From Myxococcota bacterium (GTDB taxonomy: Bacteria > Myxococcota_A > Polyangia > Fen-1088): a DNA stretch of 32,401 nt. Under the pieces are notes generated by a model. It made no database searches. It saw only the letters and a list, made by a program, of their open reading frames with translations, and was not told the DNA's origin. Shown one piece after another: positions 7,574 to 18,898 of the stretch (positions within the stretch are counted from its first letter, which is position 1; the number at the start of each line of letters is the position of its first letter). The stretch is taken from contig JAICYS010000035.1 in the NCBI GenBank assembly GCA_025934105.1, positions 1 through 32,401 on the forward strand, read 5' to 3'. Made by a program: the position numbers and the translations under genes.

Positions 7574-8941
7574 ATGCGAAAGACACTCGTAGCGCTCTCG
7601 TTCGCCGGCCTGCTGGCGGCGTCCTGCAACAAGCCGGCGGAGACCCCGGCGCCCGGCGCGGCCTCCGCCCCGGCGTCGCCGGCGGCGGCGGCCGACGACA
7701 AGGGCCCCATCAAGGTGGGGATCCTGCACTCGCTGTCGGGCACGATGGCGATCAGCGAGACGTCGCTCAAGGACGTCGCGCTCATGACCATCGAAGAGAT
7801 CAACCAAGCGGGCGGCGTGCTGGGCCGCAAGCTGGAGCCGGTGGTGGTCGACCCGGCCTCGAACTGGCCGCTCTTCGCCGAGAAGGCGCGCGACCTCCTG
7901 CAGAACCAGAAGGTGGCGGTCACGTTCGGCTGCTGGACGTCGGTGTCGCGCAAGTCGGTGCTGCCGGTGTTCGAGGAGCTGAACGGCCTGCTGTTTTACC
8001 CGGTGCAGTACGAGGGTGAAGAATCGTCCTGGAACGTCTTTTACACGGGCGCCGCGCCCAACCAGCAGGCGATCCCGGCCGTCGAGTACCTGATGAGCAA
8101 GAAGGGCGGCGGCGCCAAGCGCTGGGTGCTGCTGGGGACCGACTACGTCTACCCGCGCACCACCAACAAGATCCTGCGCTACTTCCTGCACGCCAAGGGC
8201 GTGGCCGACGACGACATCATGGAGAAGTACACGCCGTTCGGGCACAGCGACTACCAGACCATCGTCGCCGACATCAAGAAGTTCGCCACCGGTAAGCGGA
8301 CGGCGGTGGTGTCGACCATCAACGGCGACTCGAACGTCCCCTTCTACAAAGAGCTGGGCAACCAGGGGATCAAGGCCACCGACATCCCGGTGGTGGCGTT
8401 CTCCGTCGGCGAGGAAGAGCTGCGCGGCATCGACACCAAGCCGCTGGTCGGGCAGCTGGCCGCCTGGAACTACTTCGAGTCCATCGACAACCCGGTCAAC
8501 AAGGCCTTCATCGACAAGTGGATGGCCTACGTGAAGAAGAACAACCTGCCGGGCGGCGACAAGCGCGTCACCAACGACCCGATGGAGGCCACGTACATCG
8601 GCATCCACATGTGGGCCCAAGCCGTCGAGCAGGCGCACACCACCAACGTCGACGCCGTCCGCCAGGCCGTGGGGTACCAGCACTTCGCCGGCCCCGACGG
8701 GTTCGACATCACCATGGACGCCGAGAACCACCACCTGCACAAACCGGTCTACATCGGCGAGGTCAAAGCCGACGGCCAGTTCCACGTCGTCTGGAAGACC
8801 GACGGTCCCATCAAGGCCGATGCCTGGAGCCCGTACATCCCCGACGACAAGGGCAAGATCGCGAACTGGCTTTATCCATGGGCCTGCGGCAACTGCACCG
8901 CGCCCAAGTTCGGCGGCGCCCGAACGGTGGCGGCGAAGTAG
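7574..8941 (+). CDS. urtA: Urea ABC transporter, substrate-binding lipoprotein UrtA
   Basis: The 455-residue protein has a lipoprotein signal (LLAASC, lipidated Cys18) and an Ala/Pro-rich tether to about residue 45. The binding domain follows. It starts IKVGILHSLSGTMAISETSL and contains the UrtA-type stretches VTFGCWTSVSRKSVLPVFEE, LLFYPVQYEGEESS and YTGAAPNQQAIPAVEYL. These distinguish urea-binding proteins from branched-chain amino-acid binding proteins of the same superfamily. WAQAVEQAHTTNVDAVRQA and a C-terminal segment with two Cys (PWACGNCTAPKFGG) also fit the family. It captures urea in the periplasm for UrtBC/UrtDE. The gene is followed by urtB after 4 bases. Confidence 0.95.
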   Translation: MRKTLVALSFAGLLAASCNKPAETPAPGAASAPASPAAAADDKGPIKVGILHSLSGTMAISETSLKDVALMTIEEINQAGGVLGRKLEPVVVDPASNWPLFAEKARDLLQNQKVAVTFGCWTSVSRKSVLPVFEELNGLLFYPVQYEGEESSWNVFYTGAAPNQQAIPAVEYLMSKKGGGAKRWVLLGTDYVYPRTTNKILRYFLHAKGVADDDIMEKYTPFGHSDYQTIVADIKKFATGKRTAVVSTINGDSNVPFYKELGNQGIKATDIPVVAFSVGEEELRGIDTKPLVGQLAAWNYFESIDNPVNKAFIDKWMAYVKKNNLPGGDKRVTNDPMEATYIGIHMWAQAVEQAHTTNVDAVRQAVGYQHFAGPDGFDITMDAENHHLHKPVYIGEVKADGQFHVVWKTDGPIKADAWSPYIPDDKGKIANWLYPWACGNCTAPKFGGARTVAAK

Positions 8942-8945
8942 CGCG

Positions 8946-10523
8946 ATGAGGCGGGTCGTCCACAAAGGGATCGTCCTGGCGGCGGTGCTGGCCGCGCCGG
9001 GGTTGGCGCACGCCGGCCCGCTGGAGGACGCCGTCGACGGTCTGGCGGCGTCCTCGGACGACCAGATCGAAGCGGCGGTGAACAAGCTGGCCGCCCTCGA
9101 CGATCCGCGCGCCATCGGCGTGCTGGACGCCCTTTGTGACGACCGGCTGCGCGTCGGCTCCGACGGTCACCCGTACATCTGGGACGCCAAGGTTCGGGAG
9201 GCACGCCGCCCGCTCACCAACCAGATCGTCAGCGCTCCGCCCCGCCCGCTGAAAGAGGTGGAGGTCAGCAACGAGATCCGGCGCGTGGCCTTCCCGATCC
9301 TGGCGCAGCTGCAGCTCGGGGCGCCCGACGCCGGCGTGCGGCTGGCCGCGGCCACCGAGCTGTCGAAAGGCGGCTCGCCCGAGGCCGCGGCCCTGCTGCG
9401 CAAGGCCGCCGGCCGCGAGAAGGACGCCCGGGTGCTGCAGGCGCTGAGGCTGGCCGTGGCCCGGGTGGACCTGCAAAGCACCGCCCCCGCCGCGCGGATC
9501 GCCGCGCTGGCCGTCATCGGCGACAGCGGCGACGACGAATTCATCTCGGCGCTGCGGCAGACGGTCCGCGACCCGAACCCGCGGGTGAGCGCCGCGGCGC
9601 GCTCGGCGCTGGACGCGGTCGTCTCCCACCAGAAGTTCATCAGCTTCGTCGGCGACCTCTTGCACGGCCTCTCGCTGGCCAGCGTGCTCCTGTTCGCCGC
9701 GCTGGGACTGGCCATCACGTTCGGCCTGCTGGGCGTCATCAACATGGCCCACGGCGAGATGCTGATGCTGGGGGCGTATGCGACCTACGCGGTCCAGACC
9801 GCCCTGCACGGCTCGCCGGCCTACCTGTTCCTGGCCGTCCCGGTGGCCTTCCTGTCCACCGGCCTGGTGGGCGTGATCCTGGAGCGCACGGTCATTCGCC
9901 ACCTCTACGGCCGCCCGCTGGAGACGCTGCTCGCGACCTGGGGAATCAGCCTGGGCTTGATCCAGACCGTCCGCCTGGTCTTCGGCGCGCAGAACGTCAC
10001 CGTCGCCAACCCGGACTGGCTGGCCGGCGGCGTCCAGATCGCGCACGGCCTGGTGCTGCCCTGGGCGCGCATCGCGGTGGTCGCGTTCGTGATCGTGGTG
10101 TCCGCGCTGGTCTGGTTCATCCTGCAGCGCACCCGCTTTGGCTTGCAGGTCCGCGCCGTCACCCAGAACCGGGCCATGGCCGCCTGCCTGGGCATCCCCA
10201 CCCGGCGGATCGACGCGCTGGTGTTCGGCCTGGGTTCGGGCATCGCCGGTCTGGGCGGGGTGGCGCTGTCGCAGCTCGGCAACGTCGGTCCCGAGCTGGG
10301 CCAGAGCTACATCATCGATTCGTTCATGGTCGTCGTGCTGGGCGGCGTGGGCAAGCTGGCCGGCGCCGTGGCCGCCGCGCTGGGGCTGGGCGTCGTCAAC
10401 AAGCTGCTCGAGCCGCTGGCCGGCGCCGTGCTGGGAAAGATCGCCGTGCTGGTCTTCATCATCCTTTTCATCCAACGCCGGCCGCAGGGTCTGTTCGCGC
10501 TCAAGGGGCGCGTGGAGGCCTGA
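8946..10523 (+). CDS. urtB: Urea ABC transporter, permease subunit UrtB
   Basis: The 525-residue product has the long form of UrtB. It has a signal peptide (VLAAVLAAPGLAHAG) and a soluble helical N-terminal domain of about 200 residues built of short HEAT-like repeats (VNKLAALDDPRAIGVLDAL, VRLAAATELSKGGSPEAAAL). A LivH-type permease runs from about residue 230 (FVGDLLHGLSLASVLLFAAL, LGVINMAHGEMLMLGAYATY) to the C-terminus (VFIILFIQRRPQGLFALKGR). The GLLGVINMAHGE segment is strongly conserved in this family. It pairs with UrtC to form the membrane channel. The urtC start follows after a single base, so translation is probably coupled. Confidence 0.95.
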   Translation: MRRVVHKGIVLAAVLAAPGLAHAGPLEDAVDGLAASSDDQIEAAVNKLAALDDPRAIGVLDALCDDRLRVGSDGHPYIWDAKVREARRPLTNQIVSAPPRPLKEVEVSNEIRRVAFPILAQLQLGAPDAGVRLAAATELSKGGSPEAAALLRKAAGREKDARVLQALRLAVARVDLQSTAPAARIAALAVIGDSGDDEFISALRQTVRDPNPRVSAAARSALDAVVSHQKFISFVGDLLHGLSLASVLLFAALGLAITFGLLGVINMAHGEMLMLGAYATYAVQTALHGSPAYLFLAVPVAFLSTGLVGVILERTVIRHLYGRPLETLLATWGISLGLIQTVRLVFGAQNVTVANPDWLAGGVQIAHGLVLPWARIAVVAFVIVVSALVWFILQRTRFGLQVRAVTQNRAMAACLGIPTRRIDALVFGLGSGIAGLGGVALSQLGNVGPELGQSYIIDSFMVVVLGGVGKLAGAVAAALGLGVVNKLLEPLAGAVLGKIAVLVFIILFIQRRPQGLFALKGRVEA

Positions 10524-10524
10524 C

Positions 10525-11628
10525 ATGGGGGAGCGCCTCCGCCAGATGCACGCGCCGCGCACCTGGGCCGCGCTGGGCGTGGGCGCGCTGTTGCTGGGGG
10601 GCGCGGTGCCGTTCGCCGCGCCCGCCTACATGGTGCCGCTGCTGGGAAAGTTCCTGTGCTTCGGGATCGCCGCGCTGGCGATGGACCTGGTGTGGGGCTA
10701 CGCCGGCATCCTCAGTTTGGGGCACGGCCTCTTCTTCGCGCTGGGCGGCTACGCGATGGGCATGCACCTCATGCGGGCGATGGCCGGCGAAGGAGTTTAC
10801 CGGAGCCAGCTGCCCGACTTCATGGTGTTCCTCGACTGGCACCAGCTGCCCTGGACATGGTCCGGCTTTCAGAGCTTCCCGTTCGCGGCGGCCATGGCGC
10901 TGGTCGTCCCGGGTTCGCTGGCGCTGGTGTTCGGGTGGTTCGCCTTCCGCTCGCGGATCCGCGGCGTCTACTTCGCGATCGTCACGCAGGCGCTGACCTA
11001 CGCGGCCACCCTGCTCTTCTTCCAGAACGCCACCGGCTTCGGCGGCAACAACGGCCTCACCGACTTCAAGCGCATCCTGGGCTGGCCGCTGCACGCCGTC
11101 GAGACCAAGCGCCTGCTCTACGTCGCGTCGGCCATCGCGCTCTGCGCGACCTATCTGGTCTGCCGGTTCGTGGTGACCAGCCGTCTCGGGCGCGTGCTGA
11201 CCGCGGTTCGCGACGCCGAGCTCAAGGCGCGGTTTTGCGGCTACGACTCGACCCGGTACAAGCTGTTCGTCTGGACCCTCTCGGCGATGCTGTGCGGGCT
11301 GGCCGGCGCGCTCTACGTCCCGCAGGTCGGCATCATCAACCCCAGCGAGATGCAGCCCTCGAACTCGATCGAGATGGCCATCTGGGTGGCGGTCGGCGGG
11401 CGCGGCACGCTGGGGGGCGCGCTTCTGGGCGCCTGGCTGGTCAACGGCGGCAAGAGCTGGCTGACGGCGGCGTTCCCCTCGGCCTGGCTGTACGTGTTCG
11501 GGGCGCTGTTCGTGGCGGTCACGTTGTTCCTGCCGCGCGGGCTGGTCGGCCTTTCCTCCAAGCTGTTGGCGCTGCTGCCGAAGCGCCCGCGCCGCCCGGC
11601 CCCGGCGCCTGCCCCGGACCCCCGGTGA
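10525..11628 (+). CDS. urtC: Urea ABC transporter, permease subunit UrtC
   Basis: The ATG one base after the urtB stop gives 367 residues, normal for UrtC. The sequence has many membrane segments. Family stretches include MDLVWGYAGILSLGHGLFFA, an extracytoplasmic insert with FMVFLDWHQLPWTW, the cytoplasmic loop ATGFGGNNGLTDFKRILGW, TAVRDAELKARFCGYD and VGGRGTLGGALLGAWLVN. It forms the inner-membrane pore with UrtB. The Pro/Ala-rich tail after residue 350 is longer than usual and probably unstructured. The stop overlaps the start of urtD by one base. Confidence 0.95.
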   Translation: MGERLRQMHAPRTWAALGVGALLLGGAVPFAAPAYMVPLLGKFLCFGIAALAMDLVWGYAGILSLGHGLFFALGGYAMGMHLMRAMAGEGVYRSQLPDFMVFLDWHQLPWTWSGFQSFPFAAAMALVVPGSLALVFGWFAFRSRIRGVYFAIVTQALTYAATLLFFQNATGFGGNNGLTDFKRILGWPLHAVETKRLLYVASAIALCATYLVCRFVVTSRLGRVLTAVRDAELKARFCGYDSTRYKLFVWTLSAMLCGLAGALYVPQVGIINPSEMQPSNSIEMAIWVAVGGRGTLGGALLGAWLVNGGKSWLTAAFPSAWLYVFGALFVAVTLFLPRGLVGLSSKLLALLPKRPRRPAPAPAPDPR

Positions 11629-12449
11629 TGAGCACGGCCAGCATGACCGAGGAAAGCCACGAGCGCGCCACCCCGACGCCCCCGGCCCCCGTCACCGGGC
11701 CCGCCAGGCGGCCGCTTTCGCTGTGGGTCGAGAACCTGTCGGTCAGCTTCGACGGGTTCAAGGCGCTGGACGACGTGACGCTGCTGCTCGACAGCGGCGA
11801 GCTGCGCTGCCTCATCGGTCCCAACGGGGCGGGCAAGACCACGCTCATGGACTGCATCACCGGCAAGACCCGCCCCACCAGCGGCTCCGTGTTTCTGGAG
11901 AGCCGGCTCAACGAGCTGACACGGCTGTCGGAGGTCGAGATCGCCGGGCTGGGCATCGGCCGCAAGTTCCAGCGGCCGACGGTGTTCCAGGAGCACACCG
12001 TGTTCGAGAACTGCGAGCTGGCGCTGAAGGGGCCGAAGGGGGTCTTCCGCACGCTGTTCGCGCGCCTCGACGCCGCCCAGCGACGGCGAATCGCGGAGAT
12101 CCTGGAGCTGATCGGCCTGGCCGATCACGCCCGCCGCCCGGCCGGCCTGCTGGCCCACGGCCAGAAGCAGTGGCTGGAGATCGGCATGCTGCTGGCCCAG
12201 GACCCGAAGGTGCTGCTCATCGACGAGCCGGTGGCGGGCATGACCCACGCCGAGGCCGAGCGGACCGCCGAGCTGCTGAAGAGCCTGGCCGGCCAGCGCA
12301 CCATCGTGGTCGTCGAACACGACATGGAGTTCGTCCGCAGCATCGCGCGCAACGTGACCGTCCTGCACGAAGGGCGCGTGCTGGCCGAGGGGCCGATGGC
12401 GCAGGTCCAAAAGGATCCGCGGGTCATCGAGGTCTATCTGGGGCAATGA
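11628..12449 (+). CDS. urtD: Urea ABC transporter, ATP-binding protein UrtD
   Basis: This ABC ATPase of 273 residues has a Pro/Ala-rich N-terminal extension of about 30 residues. Walker A is GPNGAGKTT, the Q-loop region reads IGRKFQRPTVFQEHTVFENC, and Walker B is VLLIDEPVAGM with the UrtD-typical VAGMT following. Where most ABC proteins have LSGGQ, this one has LAHGQKQWLEIGMLL. That is normal for UrtD and supports the assignment. The switch His lies in VVVEHDMEFV. It energises the importer with UrtE. The start could be the ATG at 11628 or the one at 11644. The gene ends in an ATGA overlap with urtE. Confidence 0.95.
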   Translation: MSTASMTEESHERATPTPPAPVTGPARRPLSLWVENLSVSFDGFKALDDVTLLLDSGELRCLIGPNGAGKTTLMDCITGKTRPTSGSVFLESRLNELTRLSEVEIAGLGIGRKFQRPTVFQEHTVFENCELALKGPKGVFRTLFARLDAAQRRRIAEILELIGLADHARRPAGLLAHGQKQWLEIGMLLAQDPKVLLIDEPVAGMTHAEAERTAELLKSLAGQRTIVVVEHDMEFVRSIARNVTVLHEGRVLAEGPMAQVQKDPRVIEVYLGQ

Positions 12450-13144
12450 TGCTGGGCGCCCAGAAGATCAATCAGTTCTACGGCGGCAGCCACACGCTGT
12501 GGGACGTCGACCTCGACGTCCCCAAGGGCGGGTGCGTCTGCCTGATGGGGCGCAACGGCGTCGGGAAGACCACCCTCTTGAAGGTGATCATGGGGCTGCT
12601 CCCCTCCAGCTCGGGAAAGGTGGTGTTCGACGGGCTGGACCTCACGGGCGCGCCGCCCGAGGCGCGGGCGCGGGCCGGTATCGGGTACGTGCCGCAAGGG
12701 CGCGAGGTCTTCCCCACCCTCACCGTCGAGGAGAACCTGCGCATCGGCGCGCTGGGCCGGCCGGGCGGCGGCGGCGCCGCGGTCCCCGAGCGCGTGTTCA
12801 AGCTGTTCCCGGTGCTGAAGGACATGCTGCGCCGGCGGGGCGGCGACCTGTCCGGCGGCCAGCAACAGCAGCTGGCCATGGGGCGCGCGCTGGCGCTGGA
12901 GCCGAAGCTGCTGATCCTGGACGAGCCCGGTGAAGGGATCCAGCCCAACGTCGTCCACGAGATCGGCAGCGTCATCACGCAGCTCAATGCCGAGGGCGTG
13001 ACGGTGCTGCTGGTCGAGCAGAAGCTCCCCTTCGCGCGGCGGGTGGCGCGCGACTTCCGCATCCTCGAGCGCGGCCAGGTGGTGGCCGGCGGCCAGATCG
13101 CGGAGCTGACCGACGACCTCGTGCGCCGTCACCTGACGGTCTGA
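12446..13144 (+). CDS. urtE: Urea ABC transporter, ATP-binding protein UrtE
   Basis: This 232-residue ABC ATPase starts inside the urtD stop (ATGATG, four-base overlap). Its motifs are NQFYGGSHTLWDVDLDVPKG, Walker A GRNGVGKTT, the Q-loop IGYVPQGREVFPTLTVEENL, signature LSGGQQQQLAMGRAL, Walker B LLILDEPGEGIQPN and the switch region VLLVEQKLPFARR. The PGEGIQPN extension is characteristic of UrtE. It forms the nucleotide-binding pair with UrtD. It is the last gene of the uptake operon. No terminator with a T run follows directly, and the next bases are the relic of another gene in the same frame. Confidence 0.95.
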   Translation: MMLGAQKINQFYGGSHTLWDVDLDVPKGGCVCLMGRNGVGKTTLLKVIMGLLPSSSGKVVFDGLDLTGAPPEARARAGIGYVPQGREVFPTLTVEENLRIGALGRPGGGGAAVPERVFKLFPVLKDMLRRRGGDLSGGQQQQLAMGRALALEPKLLILDEPGEGIQPNVVHEIGSVITQLNAEGVTVLLVEQKLPFARRVARDFRILERGQVVAGGQIAELTDDLVRRHLTV

Positions 13145-13147
13145 GCG

Positions 13148-13312
13148 CGCTCGCCTTTCTGGCCGAACTCCACGACCGTCAACCTGGCGGGGCCGATGTC
13201 GATCGGCACGCGCTACAACGACGCCGAGTCCTGGGCGGGCGCCCTCGACCAGGTCCGTGTCTACGGCCGCGTCCTCGGCGCCGACGAGATCCTGGCCCTG
13301 GCCCACGAATAG
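13148..13312 (+). pseudogene. Relic of a LamG/concanavalin-like domain protein (last ~54 codons)
   Basis: Directly after the urtE stop and in the same frame, the DNA reads PFWPNSTTVNLAGP, MSIGTRYNDAESWAGALDQV and RVYGRVLGADEILALAHE, then TAG. The pattern I-G-x-R-Y-x-D-A-E-x-W-x-G-x-L-D-x-V-R-V-Y-x-R-x-L is the final strand and C-terminal helix of LamG-type jelly-roll domains, which are common in secreted myxobacterial proteins. Only this tail remains, with no signal peptide or start. It is most simply read as what was left when the urea genes, or a rearrangement joining the two operons, replaced the rest. An alternative 38-codon frame from ATG 13196 has no ribosome-binding site. Confidence 0.65.
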
Positions 13313-13343
13313 CTCCCGAGCGCCCGATTCTCGGCGCCCGGAG
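13313..13343. terminator. Possible bidirectional stem-loop between urtE and ureG
   Basis: Interrupted complementary blocks (CTCC with GGAG, and GCGCC with GGCGC) could form an imperfect hairpin in the gap between the convergent operons. It is weak and has no T tract; the position is the main argument. Confidence 0.25.
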
Positions 13344-13378
13344 TCGTCACCCGGCCGCCGAACGGAACGGCACGGGCC

Positions 13379-13996
13379 TCAGCGCGGAAGAACGCCCTGT
13401 CGGATCACGAACTCCGCCACCGCGTCCACGCCGTCCCCCTCGCGAACGCAGGTGAACACGAACGGGCGCGTCCCCCGCATCTTCTTGGCGTCGCGGTCCA
13501 TCACCTCCAGGGAGGCGCCGACGTGCGGGGCGAGGTCCGTCTTGTTGATGACCAGCAGATCGCTGCGCGTGATGCCCGGGCCGCCCTTGCGCGGGATCTT
13601 GTCGCCGCCCGCGACGTCGATGACGTAAAGGGTGAGGTCGGCCAGCTCGGGCGAGAACGTGGCGGCCAGGTTGTCGCCGCCGCTCTCGATGATGACGAGG
13701 TCCAGGTCGGGGAAGCGGGCGCACATGGCGTCGACGGCGTCGAGGTTGATGGACGCGTCCTCGCGGATGGCGGTGTGGGGGCAGCCGCCGGTCTCGACGC
13801 CCACGATCCGCTGCTCGGGCAGCGCGCCGCTGCGCACCAGGAATTGCGCGTCTTCCTTGGTGTAGATGTCGTTGGTGACGACGGCGATCTGATACCGGTC
13901 GCGCAGCTTCTTGCAGAGGGCATCGACCAGCGCGGTCTTGCCGGAACCGACGGGGCCGGCCACGCCGACGCGCAGGGGCTGGAGTCTCGTGCTCAT
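13379..13996 (-). CDS. ureG: Urease accessory GTPase UreG
   Basis: This 205-residue GTPase loads nickel into urease together with UreD, UreF and UreE. Visible motifs are the P-loop GPVGSGKT (residues 14-21), [10 protein letters not shown], the metal-binding Cys-Pro-His in [14 protein letters not shown] (72-74), [17 protein letters not shown], and the guanine-specificity NKTD (151-154). The length matches the family. The start overlaps the ureF stop by four bases (ATGA). It is the last gene of the urease operon and faces the end of the urea-uptake operon. Confidence 0.96.
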   Translation of the reverse strand: MSTRLQPLRVGVAGPVGSGKTALVDALCKKLRDRYQIAVVTNDIYTKEDAQFLVRSGALPEQRIVGVETGGCPHTAIREDASINLDAVDAMCARFPDLDLVIIESGGDNLAATFSPELADLTLYVIDVAGGDKIPRKGGPGITRSDLLVINKTDLAPHVGASLEVMDRDAKKMRGTRPFVFTCVREGDGVDAVAEFVIRQGVLPR

Positions 13997-14673
13997 GAGC
14001 GAAATAACCTGGAGTAGAGGGTTTCGTGGGCGGCGCTGGCGATGGCCTGACCGGGAGCGGTCGCGCCAATCTCGCCGTCGGGCAGCACCAGCGCGCGGGC
14101 GGCCAGCGCCGGGATGGCGGCGCCGGCGGCCGCCAGCACCCGCTGTCCGGCGGTCTGACCGAGGGGCACCAGCCGCACGGCGGCGGCGGTGACGGCCTCG
14201 GCCCAGGCGAAGGCCTGCCCGGCCACGGCCGCGGCGGGCGCCACCTGGAACCGCACGGCGGCCAGCGCGAACAGGGTCGCGTGCGTGACCTCGGGGCGGC
14301 GCGCCCAGGCGGCCGCCTCGGAGAGGCCCAGCCCGTCCAGCACCCGCGCCAGCGCGCCGCCCAGCTGGCGGTCCTCGGCGCGCAGCTCGCGCGTGGGGCG
14401 GCAGGCCAGCAACCAGCGGCTCCACCGGGAGAGGCCCAGCGCGTCTCCCTCCCGCCAGGCGGTCATGAGGCGAGCCAGCACCGGCATGTCCAGCGTCGCG
14501 AAGCTCCAGCGGAGCAGCCCCAGCAGCCAGACCCGCGCCTCGGTCTCGTCGGTGACCCACCGGTCGGCCACCGCCTGCTCCAGTCCCTGCGAGTAGGCGA
14601 AGGCGCCGGTGGGCAGCGCCGGACTGACGATCTGCAAGAGGCGCAGCAAGGGCAGGTCAGCCTCAAGACTCAT
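13993..14673 (-). CDS. ureF: Urease accessory protein UreF
   Basis: The ATG at 14673 gives 226 residues, the usual UreF size. The start [20 protein letters not shown], followed by [12 protein letters not shown], is the family signature (the SP-LP-G-x-F-x-Y-S-x-G-L-E pattern). The rest is alpha-helical with many Ala and Leu. The C-terminus [11 protein letters not shown] matches the conserved tail that contacts UreG. UreF bridges UreD and UreG in the nickel-delivery complex and acts as a GTPase-activating or gating factor. It overlaps ureE by 11 bases upstream and ureG by 4 downstream. Confidence 0.95.
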   Translation of the reverse strand: MSLEADLPLLRLLQIVSPALPTGAFAYSQGLEQAVADRWVTDETEARVWLLGLLRWSFATLDMPVLARLMTAWREGDALGLSRWSRWLLACRPTRELRAEDRQLGGALARVLDGLGLSEAAAWARRPEVTHATLFALAAVRFQVAPAAAVAGQAFAWAEAVTAAAVRLVPLGQTAGQRVLAAAGAAIPALAARALVLPDGEIGATAPGQAIASAAHETLYSRLFRS

Positions 14674-15225
14674 GCGCGTGTCCCCCGTGCAAATGCCCGC
14701 CCTGCCGATAGCCACCGGCCTCCGGCTCGAACGGCGCCAGCCGCACCTGCAGGTGCAGCCCCATCTCGCCGATCATCCCGTCGAGAACGTGATCGTGCTG
14801 GTAGGCCACGTAGCCGACGGTCCGCTCCGGGGCCGCGAGCGAGGTTCCCGTTCCCGGGCGCGCCGAACCCGGTTCGGGCGAGCGGACCTCGGTCGAGGCG
14901 CCGATCTGCACCGGCACGTGGCGGTTGCCCAGGTGGTACGCGGCCCGCGCCACCAGCAGTGGATCGACGGCCGTGGCCCACGACAGCGTCTCCTCGGCGG
15001 CACGCACGGTGACGATCGGCCCGCCCTCGGCGCCCCGGACGCGGTCGCCGTCACGCAGCACCGTTCCGTGCGGCAGGATCAGCGCAACCTCGCGCCCGTC
15101 GTCCAGCCGGGCGCGCAACCGGCTGCGGCGCCGGTCCGCGAACGGCAGCGTCAGCACGCCGTCGACCGCGGCGACCGCGCCGCCGCGCACCAGCTCGGTC
15201 AGCCGCAGGAGGGCCGCCTCGTCGC

Positions 15226-15229
<4 letters not shown>
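14663..15229 (-). CDS. ureE: Urease accessory nickel metallochaperone UreE, TTG start
   Basis: The only start consistent with the operon is a TTG whose last two bases overlap the ureC stop (TTTTGA). It yields 188 residues. The N-terminal half ([20 protein letters not shown], then [19 protein letters not shown]) is the UreE beta domain. The middle ([20 protein letters not shown]) is the metal-binding core with the conserved YHLGNRH. The C-terminus is His-rich ([12 protein letters not shown]), as in nickel-storing UreE forms. A segment of about 25 residues between STEVRSPEP and [15 protein letters not shown] is an unusual Gly/Pro/Ala insertion before the conserved HDHVLD. It delivers nickel to the UreG complex. 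Confidence 0.93.
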
Positions 15230-17552
<2,323 letters not shown>

Positions 17553-17562
17553 GGCAGCACGG

Positions 17563-18408
17563 CTAAGTAGACCAGATGCGCGGCGCGACGGGGGCGCGAT
17601 CGAACAGCGCCGCGCGCAGCACGCCCCAGGTATGGTGGACGAAGCGCCGGGCGCGTTCGGCGCCCGTGCCCAGGTGGCGCACCACCAGGAGGTCGCCATC
17701 GGCCACCACCGTCGCGCCGGCCCGGTCGCCCGCGGGCAGCCGGCCGGCGTCGGCCTGCAGCCGCTCCAGGACCGCCGCGCCGGGCGCCGGCGAGGCCACG
17801 ATCGCGGTCAGCACGGTGGCGCCGCCGAGGCCCCAGGCGGCCGCCTGCGCCTCGCCGCCGCCGTCGAAGCGGGCCCGCTCGACCAGCGCGGGGACCCCGT
17901 CCCGGCGCAGCGCGAAGCTTTGCCGGTAGGACCCCCGCTGAAACGGCGCGCCCCGCGCCGGCAGCCCGAAGCAGATGGTCTCGGCGCCGATGAAGCGGGC
18001 GCCGGGGGCCAGATCCACCTCGGTCGCGATCTCCAGGTCGGCACCGTCGTAGACGATGGTCTCCTGCGGCAGCCATTCCAGCGTGCCGCCCGCCTCCACC
18101 GCCAACCGCTGGCTCTGGCGCGCGACCGGCCCCAGCGTGCGGTAGGCCTTGCCGGCGGCGGGCGTGGTCACGAGAGCGCGCGCGCCGGCGCCGACCGCCA
18201 GTTCCAGCCGCAGCTCGTCGCCACCCACCAGGCCGCCCGGCGGGTGCAGGAGGTAGACGTGGCAGACCTCGCGCCCCTCCGGGAAGAACGGCCGCTGCAC
18301 CAGGAAGGGCCCGCGGTGCGCGCGCCGCGACAGGATGGTCGCCCCGCCGTCGTCGGCGGCGAAGCCCAGCGCCAGCGACGCGCTCCAGCCGCCGGCCTCA
18401 GCGCTCAA
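17563..18408 (-). CDS. ureD: Urease accessory protein UreD (UreH), TTG start
   Basis: The product of 281 residues is the scaffold that binds apo-urease and receives nickel from UreFG. Typical segments are [54 protein letters not shown] and [15 protein letters not shown]. The start is a TTG inside the last codons of the upstream cupin gene (11-base overlap), so the two genes are probably translationally coupled. No ATG or GTG would give a complete N-terminus. Placement of ureD at the head of the urease genes is the common bacterial order. Confidence 0.93.
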   Translation of the reverse strand: MSAEAGGWSASLALGFAADDGGATILSRRAHRGPFLVQRPFFPEGREVCHVYLLHPPGGLVGGDELRLELAVGAGARALVTTPAAGKAYRTLGPVARQSQRLAVEAGGTLEWLPQETIVYDGADLEIATEVDLAPGARFIGAETICFGLPARGAPFQRGSYRQSFALRRDGVPALVERARFDGGGEAQAAAWGLGGATVLTAIVASPAPGAAVLERLQADAGRLPAGDRAGATVVADGDLLVVRHLGTGAERARRFVHHTWGVLRAALFDRAPVAPRIWST

Positions 18409-18751
18409 GACAGCTGTTGGGCTTGCGCCAGATCAGGAGGGCCACGCACCCCTCGGCGCTCTCGACGCTGTGGATCGATCCGGCCGGGTTGAACACGTGT
18501 GACCCCGCCGGGTAGACCCCCTGCTCGTCGCGCTGCGAGCCCCGCAGGATCCGGATCTCCTCGACGTCCTGGTGCTGGTGGCGCGGTACGCGCCCGCCCG
18601 CGGCGTACCGCAAGAGCGCGCTGGAGGCGCCTTGGGGGTCGCCCCACAGCGGAACGATGTCGACGCCGGGATGAAAGGGCTGCCAGTCGAGCTCGTCCCC
18701 TTCCAGGCGCGCCATGATCTCGTCCAGCCCCAATCGATCACCGTCGGTCAT
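18398..18751 (-). CDS. Cupin-domain protein heading the urease operon
   Basis: This 117-residue single-domain cupin resembles the ChrR-type cupins. Motif 1 is visible as GGRVPRHQHQDVEEIRILRG, with the His-x-His and Glu expected to bind a metal. Motif 2 is AGSHVFNPAGSIHSV with the last His ligand. There is no signal peptide, so it acts in the cytoplasm. It is the first gene of the urease operon and overlaps ureD by 11 bases. That makes a role in urease maturation, nickel handling or regulation plausible, but nothing in the sequence proves it. It could equally be an unrelated small-molecule-binding or sensor cupin. A TAGTGT element lies 9 bases before its ATG. Confidence 0.85.
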   Translation of the reverse strand: MTDGDRLGLDEIMARLEGDELDWQPFHPGVDIVPLWGDPQGASSALLRYAAGGRVPRHQHQDVEEIRILRGSQRDEQGVYPAGSHVFNPAGSIHSVESAEGCVALLIWRKPNSCLER

Positions 18752-18760
18752 TCTGCCCGT

Positions 18761-18766
18761 ACACTA
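18761..18766 (-). promoter_or_regulatory. -10-like element (TAGTGT) of the urease operon
   Basis: On the minus strand TAGTGT (TANNNT) ends 9 bases before the cupin ATG, which predicts a leader of only two or three bases. No good -35 was found upstream. Confidence 0.35.
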
Positions 18767-18898
18767 CGACGATTCACGCGCCGGCCGCCATGTGCCCGCC
18801 GTTCACGCCCCGGTCCGCCGGCGCGGTTTCTCTGCGAACCGTTCGCGGGGCCGGCGCCGCGGACATCACGGCCTCGGCGGCGGGCGCGGCTAGGAGGG

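Noticed and set aside
12179..12220. UrtD lacking the LSGGQ signature, as if degenerate
   Set aside because: LxHGQKQWLEIGM is the normal UrtD form, so this is not a defect.
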